Origin: Firmicutes bacterium TM09-10
GTDB taxonomy: Bacteria; Bacillota; Clostridia; Lachnospirales; Lachnospiraceae
NCBI GenBank assembly: GCA_003481005.1
Contig: QUKC01000005.1
Location: 62,394-126,393, forward strand
Direction: 5' to 3'
DNA length: 64,000 bases
The notes beneath the pieces were generated by a model. That model was given only the letters and a program-made list of their open reading frames with translations, ran no database searches and was not told the DNA's origin. Position numbers and translations under genes: made by a program. The number at the start of each line of letters is the position of its first letter. Within the stretch, counting starts at the first letter, position 1. Positions 9,113-17,763 of this stretch are shown here, piece after piece.

Positions 9113-9423
9113 TGCATAAGTCCTTCTATTATTTAATCTATTTCATCAGTATCTTCTTTCATCCATTCAACCGCATCCAAAAATTTATAAAATTCTCATT
9201 ATATCATTCTGAGACTACTACATTTTCTAACAAAATAATTCAGATTTTTCGCTGAATACTCAACTAATAAAGCTATTGTTTCTTTTGTCATTCAATTCAT
9301 CGAAATCTAAAAACAGCACATACACCTTTCGATTCCCCTATCCCTATACTTATAGCCGTTGACACTCCTTCATAATTTTGTTTTACAATTTTATTGAACT
9401 GACCAGCCATATCTTAAATGCTA
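9113..9423. other. A+T-rich intergenic region (311 bp)
   Basis: No convincing gene is present. Two short minus-strand frames are visible. One at 9297-9410 encodes 37 residues ending ESKGVCAVFRFR, and another begins MTKETIALLVEYSAKN. Neither has a good ribosome binding site, so they are probably remnants of a lost gene. An extended -10 element for the hydrolase gene lies at 9198-9206. Confidence 0.4.
9198..9206 (-). promoter_or_regulatory. Extended -10 promoter element upstream of the hydrolase gene
   Basis: The minus strand reads TGATATAAT, an extended -10 (TGNTATAAT). No good -35 lies 16-18 bases upstream. It sits about 86 bases before the ATG at 9112. Confidence 0.35.
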
Positions 9424-11172
9424 TTACTGAATTACTTCATTCTTATCACGTAGAGTAACATTTCCTCCGGATACTTCATACACAAGATCCGCATTTTTAA
9501 TTGTCGTCAGACGATGTGCAATGATGATCATCGTCTTGAGGCCCTGCAGGCTCTCAATGGATTCCATAACTGCCTGTTCTGTGCTGCTGTCCAACGCAGA
9601 GGTTGCTTCATCCAGTACCAGAATCTCCGGATCATGATACAGTGCACGTGCAATTCCAATTCTCTGTCTCTGACCGCCTGACAAACGCACACCACGATCC
9701 CCGACATATGTGTCCAGCCCATTTTCAAGTCCCTGCACAAATTCTTTCAGCTGTGCTTTTTCCAGTGCTTTCCAGATAGCGTTATCGTCAATCTGTTCCT
9801 GATAAATGCCAAACGCAATATTATTTCGAATCGTATCATCGGACAGATAAATGGTCTGCGGAATATACCCAAGCTTTTCTCTCCAGCTTCTCAGATTTTC
9901 ATAAATATTATGCTGATCCATCCGCACGACACCTGATGTCGGCGGAAGCAGACCGAGAATAATATCAGCCAGTGTTGTTTTTCCGGCTCCGGAAGGTCCG
10001 ATCAATGCAACAGTTTTTCCTTTTGGAATTTCCATGCTGATATCATGCAATACTTCCACATCCGAATCCGGATAATGATAGGTTACATGCTCTACGATCA
10101 CCCCTTTGTTAAAGATCCAGTTTTCTTTTTCCCCCTGCCATTCAGCCTCCTGTACAGGTTCAGAATCAATCTCCTTCAAGTCATCATAAATCATATCCAA
10201 GGATGCTTTATTGTACATAATACTGTTAATATAGGCATTTACACGACCTACAGACGGCAGCAGACGAAATGCTGCAACTGCAAATACAGCAATCTGTGGA
10301 ATAAAGGTTTCCAGAGCCCCATGACCAAATAAAAGTTTGATAATAATCGCAAAAACAAGTCCTACCATGGCAACTGTTTCTACAATATATTTTGGAAGTG
10401 CCGAGATTAATTCATTCACCCTTGCACCCCAGATCAGCTTTTTGTAATTTGTTTTATAAGAATCAATAAAATATTCTTCTCTCTGAAGAATTTTCAACTC
10501 CTTGATTCCGCCAAGAGACTGATTGATCCACTGAAACAGTTTTGCATTATAACGCTCATTCTGCCGTCCCAATCTGCTGGACACTTTTTTTGAAATCATG
10601 AAAAAGAGTCCGATACACAACAAAAGTAAAACACCGATTACAACTGTAATCGAATGACTCGTATGGAACAAATAAGCCGCCAGTGCAAGACAGGTAACCA
10701 TTTCCACTGTCAACTGCAGACAGGAATTGATCAACGACATAAACTGAGAAGTATCCGATTGCAGACAACGCTGCATTTCCGCAATATTTTTGGACAAATG
10801 AAACGTATATGGCTCATTCATATAAGTTGTCAATAACCGTGTTGCCAGATTCATTCTTGTCGTATAGGAAAAGGATAAAATGGTATTCTGCAAAAAACTA
10901 AGATATATATTTTTCACCAGATAAATCACCGCGATCAGCGCAGAGAGCACAACCAGATACTGCTCTATTCCATTTAAATGAATATGTGCAAAGAACAGCT
11001 TCAGGAAAGAATCATCCTCTATGGAACTGGTCTGCATCAAAACCTCGATAAATGGATTGAATACTGCGACTGCCAGAAGTTCTAAAATACTTCCAACAAT
11101 CATAAGCATCGCCAGTCCAATTAATTTCATTTTATCCTTGCGATCAAACACATATCTTAATTTTTTTACCAT
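9424..11172 (-). CDS. PglK-like ABC flippase, fused permease and ATPase (first copy)
   Basis: A 582-residue half-transporter. Membrane segments occupy the N-terminal 330 or so residues. An ATPase domain follows with Walker A GPSGAGKTTL near residue 390, signature LSGGQRQR near 497, Walker B ILVLDEATSALD and switch-histidine IIAHRLTT. Length and layout match PglK/MsbA-type exporters that flip lipid-linked oligosaccharides as homodimers. It is a close paralogue of the transporter at 47964-49724; both contain GYIPQTIYL and the GVRLSGGQRQR stretch. It is preceded by a GT11 gene (18-bp gap) and probably exports the glycan assembled by the genes between 9 and 25 kb. Confidence 0.85.
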   Translation of the reverse strand: MVKKLRYVFDRKDKMKLIGLAMLMIVGSILELLAVAVFNPFIEVLMQTSSIEDDSFLKLFFAHIHLNGIEQYLVVLSALIAVIYLVKNIYLSFLQNTILSFSYTTRMNLATRLLTTYMNEPYTFHLSKNIAEMQRCLQSDTSQFMSLINSCLQLTVEMVTCLALAAYLFHTSHSITVVIGVLLLLCIGLFFMISKKVSSRLGRQNERYNAKLFQWINQSLGGIKELKILQREEYFIDSYKTNYKKLIWGARVNELISALPKYIVETVAMVGLVFAIIIKLLFGHGALETFIPQIAVFAVAAFRLLPSVGRVNAYINSIMYNKASLDMIYDDLKEIDSEPVQEAEWQGEKENWIFNKGVIVEHVTYHYPDSDVEVLHDISMEIPKGKTVALIGPSGAGKTTLADIILGLLPPTSGVVRMDQHNIYENLRSWREKLGYIPQTIYLSDDTIRNNIAFGIYQEQIDDNAIWKALEKAQLKEFVQGLENGLDTYVGDRGVRLSGGQRQRIGIARALYHDPEILVLDEATSALDSSTEQAVMESIESLQGLKTMIIIAHRLTTIKNADLVYEVSGGNVTLRDKNEVIQ

Positions 11173-11189
11173 CTGAATTTATTCTCCTC

Positions 11190-12068
11190 TTAAGCGCCTT
11201 TATGATTACCGTCTATACGGATCCAGTCATCACAGATCACATCCGTTGCAAAATGATTATTAAACCATTTTACCGGTGCAATCACCCTTTTGTTTTCATT
11301 TTGATTCAGCCATGCCGCCCACCAGGAAAAGCTGCTGTTCGCTATAATGTTATGTTTACATCGGCTCATCAAAAACATATCTTCATAATCAGGGCGCTCT
11401 TTATCTTCTTCGACAATCGTAATGCCTTCCGTATCTCCAAAGATTTTTTTTGCCCACTCTGGATCATTGGAAAATAGATAAAATTCCGGACTTTCACACA
11501 ACTTACACATTCTGGAAATTGCGTTCTGATAATATTCAACGGTACAAATATTTCCATAGATTTTGTAATTTGCTGCATCCAGATAATCACCGCGTCTTAT
11601 ATGAATCGAAACGGATTCGGTATTTTCGATCCTCTCCTGCAGCCTGGAACTTCCAGTGCTTATTTTTTTCGGAAATGTATAGTCTTCCAATATTTTTTCA
11701 CGAATATCCTGAAAATAACGCTCACACTGCCAGTAGCCATCCAGATAAACCGAATCCATTTCTAAAATTTCCGGCTGATATCCTTTATCCAGATCTTCCT
11801 GATAGTAGCTTTTTTTCAGTCCAAACATTTTTTTTCTGAGTTTATCCACCGGACGATAGGAACATTCTCCCAATTTTCTGCATTCCGCTAAATCAGCTGT
11901 CTGATAATCAATTGGAAATATATTCAGTGAAAATTTCCGAAACGCATTTTTATCCTGAAATGCAGACAGATCCAGTTTAACATCTTTTCCTGCCTGCTGC
12001 ATCTTTCTGTACAGAGCATATTGAAACATTTGATTTCCAAGCCCACCGCTCATTTTAACAATTACCAT
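11190..12068 (-). CDS. GT11 family fucosyltransferase (alpha-1,2-type)
   Basis: A 292-residue soluble protein. MSGGLGNQMFQYALY at the N-terminus, HIRRGDY at residues 156-162 and ANSSFSWWAAWL at about 243-254 are the GT11 signatures. Family enzymes transfer L-fucose from GDP-fucose, usually alpha-1,2 to galactose; some use L-galactose or other acceptors. An AAGGAAGAG ribosome binding site precedes the ATG. It lies between the TupA-like gene and the ABC flippase. Two further clear GT11 genes (33816 and 54613) and one divergent relative (53499) occur in the window, but no GDP-fucose synthesis genes do. Confidence 0.88.
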   Translation of the reverse strand: MVIVKMSGGLGNQMFQYALYRKMQQAGKDVKLDLSAFQDKNAFRKFSLNIFPIDYQTADLAECRKLGECSYRPVDKLRKKMFGLKKSYYQEDLDKGYQPEILEMDSVYLDGYWQCERYFQDIREKILEDYTFPKKISTGSSRLQERIENTESVSIHIRRGDYLDAANYKIYGNICTVEYYQNAISRMCKLCESPEFYLFSNDPEWAKKIFGDTEGITIVEEDKERPDYEDMFLMSRCKHNIIANSSFSWWAAWLNQNENKRVIAPVKWFNNHFATDVICDDWIRIDGNHKGA

Positions 12069-12079
12069 AATACTCTTCC

Positions 12080-12970
12080 TTATTTGGGCAGCTTTATCTG
12101 ATTGCCCAGCTTTTTTGCAAACTCCTCATGTTCGAAATGTGCAAATCCTGCTTCCTGATAAAATGTGATCTCCCCAAAATAAATCCTGCCGTTAATAGAA
12201 TAAAAATCCGTCCGCAGGCTGATCGTTCCAGCCGCCAGTTTTCTGGAACATTCCAACATTTCTTCCAGATGCTCCGGCTTTGCGATTTTCACCTTTGGAT
12301 CTTTCGGATATTCGATCGTCTCATCAATATATTCCCACTCTGTCGTATACAGATTTCTTCGATGATTATGGAACCGATCAAAATCCACCTGAATCAGATA
12401 AGGTTCTCCGCCAAACGTATAAATCTTATAATCTTTTAACTCTATACCGGATTCATCTGTCATATAGGCTTCTGCAATAATTCTTGGCGTAATATTCTTA
12501 TACGGCCATTCCCTGGAATGCCAGTAATAGTTCTGATTCAATGATTTCTGCAGCTTATCCATCGCAGCGTTCCAGTCAAAGGTAATTTTATCCTTACAGA
12601 TACAAACACTGGCAGAATCATGCGTACATTTTAAGACAAACTGTTCTGGCAAATCTTCCGGTTTTAATTCATCTGTCGAATTCCATACCCCCAATAATGG
12701 AATCAGATACTGTTCTCCAAGCTTTTCTGCCACATAGCTTCTCACTTCATACTTATCAGCCCATAAAGTATATGAATCTTTCCGGTCATACAATTTCAGC
12801 CACTGCAGTTTTTCATCGAAAGTGATAGGATTTTTTAAATTCAGTTTTTTCCCAATACGTACTTTATAAAGCATTTTTAAATAAAATGTATCAGGAATAT
12901 ATTTTTCAAACTCCACACATAATTTTCGATATATTTTTTGTTGAATTGTTAGTTTTTTATTCATCCCCAT
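12080..12970 (-). CDS. TupA-like ATP-grasp family protein (putative glycosyltransferase)
   Basis: A 296-residue protein with the TupA-like ATP-grasp layout: an N-terminal KLNLKNPITFDEKLQWLKLY segment, LPEQFVLKCTHDSASV near residue 110, and RIIAEAYMTDESGIELKDYK followed by a C-terminal IYFGEITFYQEAGF. In Bacillus, TupA is linked to teichuronopeptide synthesis; members in capsule loci are often annotated as glycosyltransferases, though the fold suggests a ligase. It may join an amino acid or sugar to the glycan. The ATG at 12970 is used here; the ATG two codons later is equally possible. Remains of a degraded gene lie directly upstream. Confidence 0.7.
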   Translation of the reverse strand: MGMNKKLTIQQKIYRKLCVEFEKYIPDTFYLKMLYKVRIGKKLNLKNPITFDEKLQWLKLYDRKDSYTLWADKYEVRSYVAEKLGEQYLIPLLGVWNSTDELKPEDLPEQFVLKCTHDSASVCICKDKITFDWNAAMDKLQKSLNQNYYWHSREWPYKNITPRIIAEAYMTDESGIELKDYKIYTFGGEPYLIQVDFDRFHNHRRNLYTTEWEYIDETIEYPKDPKVKIAKPEHLEEMLECSRKLAAGTISLRTDFYSINGRIYFGEITFYQEAGFAHFEHEEFAKKLGNQIKLPK

Positions 12971-13013
12971 ACCTACACCTACTATCCTATTACAATAGCT
13001 CTTATCTGAAATA

Positions 13014-13614
13014 TTACCCTAACGAATTATTTTTCCCGTCATAGCTCTTCATTCTAGGAGTTTTGCCAAATATTTTTAACACATTTTTTCTTCAGTTGCC
13101 ACATTCAGATATTTAAATCGCTGATCCTTCTTCAATACCTTTCTGATTTCTTCTTCCACCTGCTCAAGAGAAGGCTGCAACGCATGTCCCTTACAGGTTT
13201 TAATATCCGTTCCCCTTACCAGAACACCTAAGGTCTCTCTTTCTTTTCCTTTCAGCAACAAATCATACTTATCCTGACAGTATTTTTCCGCTTTTTCAGA
13301 AAACCGAATGTAATTTTTATACATAACGCTCCAATACGCACCAATATCTCTTCTTTTTACACCATGCATGTTAGGCAGATTATTCCAGTCAATATCCATG
13401 TGGTTTCCCACTACATACTTACAGTTTTCATATATCTCATCGATACTTTTCTCTGTGAACTGATGAAAGAAAAGTTCCAGGAATTGATTTTCCCGACTTC
13501 ATTCGGTTCCAGATAAGTATTCGGACAATTTTTCAAATCAACAACCGGCACCATATCTCTTTCCAGTGCATATTTTACCATTGCCAATATAATTTCCACA
13601 TATCCATACTTCAT
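13014..13614 (-). pseudogene. Degraded GT23/NodZ-like glycosyltransferase gene
   Basis: Three reading-frame pieces join into one protein when single bases are restored in two homopolymers: a T run at 13470-13473 and an A run at 13084-13089 (minus-strand sense). The repaired protein reads MKYGYVEIILAMVKYALER, later LGVLVRGTDIKTCKG, then ATEEKNVLKIFGK. It matches the intact neighbour at 15708-16733 (LGVHFRGTDYKAG, ATDEKNAVERFEKEF). About 60 N-terminal residues and the last 80 or so are missing. Homopolymer sequencing errors could explain the frameshifts but not the double truncation, so it is called a pseudogene. Confidence 0.72.
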
Positions 13615-14609
13615 TATCCTCCACCATTTACTTTCTTTAATAATGACTTCCTGATTTCCTGTCTAATTCTTCGTTTTTCAAAATATCCATAGTTATTGAT
13701 ATCCATAAACTGACTCCAGTTTTCTTTACCTGATTTTCCAAAAGAACTTCTCAATGCTGTAAAAAATGAATTGACAGCAATTGTCATTAACTGATCATCA
13801 ATTTGCATCTTTTCTTCTATTTTCAATTGTTCCAGCATCTTTTGATATAATAAATGCGACATAAAAATTTGCCTGCAGGTATTTCTTTTTTCCTCCTGTC
13901 TCGACATGCTCTCCGCATAAATTCTATAAACAAATGTAGCATTCCTATCCTGTCTGAATACAGGTGCAATAATAGCAGCCATGATTGGAAGTTTTCCGGA
14001 ATCATCTATCGGAATATCTGTATACTTTTCAAAATCTTCTTCCGGCATATATTTATAGATATTCCTGAAAAAGAATCCCCCTACCTGTCCCGGATATTCA
14101 TTCTTCAGTGCATTTTCTTTCGTAAAATCAAAAAAACAATTCCTTTTTTCCAGATCCGATACAGAAGTGATCTCATCTCCGCTTCGGTCAAAGCATGCTG
14201 TCTGATATCCAATATAGTTCGGATGTTTTTCCAGAAAATCATATTTTTTTTGAAGACAGTTTTCATCAATCCAGTAATCATCCCCATCACAAAAAGCAAT
14301 ATAGGGTGCATCGCAGCATTTAAAAATTGCCTTCCTGTTTTGAAATAATCCTACATTTTCCGGCTGCAGCACCAGCCGGATTCTATCCGGATAATTTTCC
14401 TGATAGCTTTTTAATAATTCCATGCTCCCATCTGTGGAACAATCATCTCCGACAACAATCAGAAACGGAAACGTTGTTTTCTGATTTAAGATTCCTTCCA
14501 GCGCATCTTCTATCACATCCGACTGATTATAAGACGTCACGCAGACTGCTACTTTATATTTTGAGGAATCCCTTTTTTGTTTTTCCAATATTTCTTCCAG
14601 AGAAATCAT
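13614..14609 (-). CDS. GT2 glycosyltransferase
   Basis: A 331-residue protein. The GT-A fold opens with VAVCVTSYNQSDVIEDALEG, has VVGDDCSTDGS for nucleotide binding, and IAFCDGDDYWID near residue 107 as the DXD motif. The domain architecture stops there; the C-terminal third is helical with no membrane segment, so it is a cytoplasmic or peripheral enzyme. The DDYW sequence after DXD is common in capsule GT2 enzymes, but donor and linkage are unknown. Its stop codon shares its last bases with the start of the degraded GT23-like gene. Confidence 0.85.
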   Translation of the reverse strand: MISLEEILEKQKRDSSKYKVAVCVTSYNQSDVIEDALEGILNQKTTFPFLIVVGDDCSTDGSMELLKSYQENYPDRIRLVLQPENVGLFQNRKAIFKCCDAPYIAFCDGDDYWIDENCLQKKYDFLEKHPNYIGYQTACFDRSGDEITSVSDLEKRNCFFDFTKENALKNEYPGQVGGFFFRNIYKYMPEEDFEKYTDIPIDDSGKLPIMAAIIAPVFRQDRNATFVYRIYAESMSRQEEKRNTCRQIFMSHLLYQKMLEQLKIEEKMQIDDQLMTIAVNSFFTALRSSFGKSGKENWSQFMDINNYGYFEKRRIRQEIRKSLLKKVNGGG

Positions 14610-14615
14610 AGGTTT

Positions 14616-15695
14616 CTATCTCCTGCAGCAAATACTTCTAACCACTTTTTTGATCTTTTGAGCAAGTTCTTGTTTTACGATTCCTGCATTTAAAAAGATC
14701 CGATGCATCTTGTCCACCCGAAATGTATTCAGATATGCATGCTCTGTCAGATAATAAACATCCCGTGCATACTCTTCTCCATCAAATACTTTCGTTTGAT
14801 CCGAATTCAGGAAATTCCGTATTGCATTTAAGTATCCTTTGTACTGTTTCTCATCTATTGCTTTCAGGTACTCCATCATCTCTTCCGGATTCTGAAAGCG
14901 CTGATATGGAATAAAGCATTCCTGCGGAACATAATCTGAAACATCATCCGCTCCAGCATATACCGGCACGATCCCCGAAACCAAACAATCCAGAATTTTT
15001 TCTGATACATATCCCCGGACATTTTTCATATTTTCAAAAGCGAGTGCAAACCGGTAATGATGATAGGTCTCCGCTTTATTCTCTACTCTTCCTCGATAAG
15101 ATATATGGTCTGTTTTTTCCCAGCCGGTTCCATAAAATTCAAAATCTTCTGGATATTTCTTTTCCAGTACGGAAATCACCCGTTCCCGCTCACTGTATAA
15201 TTCATCCGGGTGCTTTGAATGTTTATTACCGGAAATACTCGTCAACAATTTTCTTTTCTCAAACGGTGTTTCTCCAAATTTCATCTGAAACACATAAGGA
15301 ATATTTTTCTTAAAAAAGCGTTTTTCATCGATCAGATCCATATTCCATGTCATAATATACGGATAGTAATTCAGCAGTTTATAAATATTTTTTTTATCAT
15401 GCGCCGGATTCACAATAGGAGGTTCCGCATTACAGTATATCGCTTTATATTCCATCCTGTTGTCAATCAGTTTTTTCAGCCACTTATCGTTTCGTTCAAA
15501 AAACAGAAAATAATCTACATCTTGAAGATTTTCAAACAAATCCACCGTGTGAAGATGATCTCCATGCCGTTCGAATTCTTTTTTCATTTTCAAAAGAGGC
15601 GTCAGCCGATCATCATAATTGATCGACGGGTCAACTTCTCCGAATATTCTATCCTGTAAAAAGGTATCATTCCACGGTATGATTGCTATATTCAT
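14616..15695 (-). CDS. GT10 family alpha-1,3/1,4-fucosyltransferase-like protein
   Basis: A 359-residue protein. RFALAFEN at residues 215-222 and GYVSEKILDCLVSGIVPVYAGA from residue 228 are the GT10 signature, in which the Glu and Lys contact GDP-fucose. The upstream EPPIVNP and the fold order also agree with GT10. The family transfers fucose alpha-1,3 or 1,4 to GlcNAc or Glc, as in Lewis-type antigens. It lies between a GT2 gene (6-bp gap) and a GT23-like gene. Together with GT11 enzymes in the window, it predicts a fucosylated and possibly host-like glycan. Other GDP-sugar donors are possible. Confidence 0.82.
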   Translation of the reverse strand: MNIAIIPWNDTFLQDRIFGEVDPSINYDDRLTPLLKMKKEFERHGDHLHTVDLFENLQDVDYFLFFERNDKWLKKLIDNRMEYKAIYCNAEPPIVNPAHDKKNIYKLLNYYPYIMTWNMDLIDEKRFFKKNIPYVFQMKFGETPFEKRKLLTSISGNKHSKHPDELYSERERVISVLEKKYPEDFEFYGTGWEKTDHISYRGRVENKAETYHHYRFALAFENMKNVRGYVSEKILDCLVSGIVPVYAGADDVSDYVPQECFIPYQRFQNPEEMMEYLKAIDEKQYKGYLNAIRNFLNSDQTKVFDGEEYARDVYYLTEHAYLNTFRVDKMHRIFLNAGIVKQELAQKIKKVVRSICCRR

Positions 15696-15707
15696 CTTCT
15701 ACCTCTG

Positions 15708-16733
15708 CTATTTCGTAAACTGTTTTCCATTTACGTTAATTCCGTTATTGATAATACACAGTGTATCATACTGTTCACCAGAGCTTTCTTTTACAATTCT
15801 GGCGCAGTTAACAACCTGAGATAATCCGGCAACAAGTCCGTCGCAGGATGCCAAGGCATACATATCCCGCAGGACTTCATATCCTAGGCGATAATGATGT
15901 TCTGGACGATCTGACTTGCTGAAGGCAACCGAAGTATTGCCCTCTCCTCTGTAAACGTCCTGAAAATAAAATACTTTCCCGGGGAATTCCTTTTCAAACC
16001 GTTCGACTGCGTTCTTTTCATCTGTAGCCAGAAAAATCTTCTGAAATATCTTTTCTTCCAGGCTTTTTTTTACCTGGGCTATTGTCTGTTCAATCTGGAC
16101 AGCCACTGGATGGTTCTGGTATCCAGCTTTGTAATCCGTTCCTCGAAAATGTACTCCCAAAACTTTACTGCCATCAAAAATATCTTTCAGATCATTTTGG
16201 ATCATATTTTTCGTTGTTTCATTCAATTTAATGTATTTACGATACATCTCAGCCAATTTACTCTGATATTCGGCTGTCATCTCATAAGTATCTTTCTTAA
16301 ATTCCCGTTCAATAATGACACCCTGTGCAGACTTCGATTCCGTTACATAACTACTTTCCAAAATATCCTGTTTGGTCATTCCATTTGGCTGTCTGAAATA
16401 ATATTCAAAAGCATTTTTCGTTCCATTTACAGGCTGTTTCTCTGTATATAAAAAAGTCTTCCCCCATTCAACATAAGGAGTTAATCCAAATCTCTCTGCA
16501 AATACCATCTTTGCCAGCATTGCACGAACTTCTGCGAAAAATCCCCATCCATTTCCGTTTTCCCGGATCAGCATAACTTTTTTATTCGGGATGTCGCTTC
16601 CATTTTGCTTAAATTCCAGCAAAAGAGGATCTACTTCCCTCTCAAGGAAAAAGTCCATATATGGTTCATCGCCAAAGTGTTTGGCGGCTTTCAGCACATA
16701 ATGAATTCTCTTTTTCCATTTGTTTCCACTCAT
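15708..16733 (-). CDS. GT23/NodZ-like (fucosyltransferase superfamily) protein
   Basis: A 341-residue protein. VLGVHFRGTDYKAG (HFRGTD at residues 195-200) corresponds to the HxRxTD motif of NodZ/FUT8-type and related GDP-fucose-using enzymes. FLATDE, and later ALASCDGLVAGLSQVVNCARI, fill the positions of the conserved C-terminal motifs. The exact CAZy family is uncertain. It would add fucose or a related sugar from a GDP donor in the cytoplasm. A degraded paralogue lies 2 kb downstream. Genes are tightly packed here (12-bp gap to GT10, 4-bp gap from the GT2 gene). Confidence 0.65.
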   Translation of the reverse strand: MSGNKWKKRIHYVLKAAKHFGDEPYMDFFLEREVDPLLLEFKQNGSDIPNKKVMLIRENGNGWGFFAEVRAMLAKMVFAERFGLTPYVEWGKTFLYTEKQPVNGTKNAFEYYFRQPNGMTKQDILESSYVTESKSAQGVIIEREFKKDTYEMTAEYQSKLAEMYRKYIKLNETTKNMIQNDLKDIFDGSKVLGVHFRGTDYKAGYQNHPVAVQIEQTIAQVKKSLEEKIFQKIFLATDEKNAVERFEKEFPGKVFYFQDVYRGEGNTSVAFSKSDRPEHHYRLGYEVLRDMYALASCDGLVAGLSQVVNCARIVKESSGEQYDTLCIINNGINVNGKQFTK

Positions 16734-16737
16734 TCGT

Positions 16738-17754
16738 TCAATACTCCCTGCTTATCTTATATCGAAAAGTCTCTGCCAATTTTGCGATCATTAGCCCGCA
16801 GTTTTTACCGGATACTCCACACACGCCAACTGCCTGCAAAATCGTTTTCACCGACTTACTCCGGATCATCCACTGGTATAAAAGCCGCTTTAGTTCCTCT
16901 TCCAGCTCTTTCTGTGCATAAATCTTTGTTTTTTGATTCTGCTCAAGAAACAGCGGAATCAGCTTCGCTGCCTGCCGATAATCCTCCGGGGCAGCGTTTT
17001 TGATTTCTTTTGCCCAGGTTTCCAACGCATCTCTCTGCTTTTCATCCAGTGAAATATCCAGCCATTCCAACTGCATGCTGCGCACTCTGGCGGCGTTGTT
17101 TGACTGTTCGCCGCTTTTTTTACTGGAAACCTGTTTTTTATGCACCCGGTAATCCAGAAGGATGTCCGGCGTCACTCCGATATTGAACTTTCTTGCAACT
17201 CTCGCTGCAAAGTTATAATCCTGGGCGGAACGGTAAGATTCATCATACCGGAAACCTTCCTGTGTAATCAGCTCCCCGCGCATCATAAAACCAGGATGTG
17301 CCAATACAGGCCGGATCAGCATCATCGCCTGCAGCTGTTTCGGTGTTCCCTGAATCTGCGAGATCAGATCTTCTTCGCCAAACATATGAGTCCTGCAGCT
17401 GATCAGCATCAGCTCCTGGTGCTGTTCCAGATATGCGATCTGTTTTTCAAACCGTTCCGGTCTGCTCTTATCGTCGCCATCCATCCGGGCGATATAAGTG
17501 CCCTGCACATATTCGAGCGCCGTATTTAAGTTTCTGGTCAATCCTCTGTTCTCTGAATTGCAAATCAGTCGGATTCTGTCGTCATGATAATTTTCTATGA
17601 TTTCAACCGTTCGGTCTGTCGAACAGTCATCCACAATAATCAGTTCAAAATCCTGTATCGTCTGAGCAAAAATACTGTCCAGCGATTCTTTCAGATACTG
17701 TTCATCATTATAAACCGACATCACTACGCTGACCAGTACTTTTCCACTTTTCAT
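16738..17754 (-). CDS. GT2 glycosyltransferase
   Basis: The domain opens SVVMSVYNDEQYLKESLDSI, has VDDCSTDRT near residue 40 and IARMDGDDKSRPERF near residue 89. This is a standard GT-A/GT2 enzyme without membrane segments. The frame also opens at a GTG one codon earlier, but the ATG at 17754 has the better-placed AGGA site. It is the fourth of a run of short-gapped glycosyltransferase genes from 21 to 13.6 kb. The C-terminal half is helical and shows no recognisable extra domain. The sugar specificity cannot be inferred. Confidence 0.85.
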   Translation of the reverse strand: MKSGKVLVSVVMSVYNDEQYLKESLDSIFAQTIQDFELIIVDDCSTDRTVEIIENYHDDRIRLICNSENRGLTRNLNTALEYVQGTYIARMDGDDKSRPERFEKQIAYLEQHQELMLISCRTHMFGEEDLISQIQGTPKQLQAMMLIRPVLAHPGFMMRGELITQEGFRYDESYRSAQDYNFAARVARKFNIGVTPDILLDYRVHKKQVSSKKSGEQSNNAARVRSMQLEWLDISLDEKQRDALETWAKEIKNAAPEDYRQAAKLIPLFLEQNQKTKIYAQKELEEELKRLLYQWMIRSKSVKTILQAVGVCGVSGKNCGLMIAKLAETFRYKISREY

Positions 17755-17763
17755 CACTATTTC

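Noticed and set aside
9297..9410. A 37-residue frame in the A+T-rich gap as a gene
   Set aside because: There is no ribosome binding site and no recognisable family; it is mentioned only as a possible remnant.
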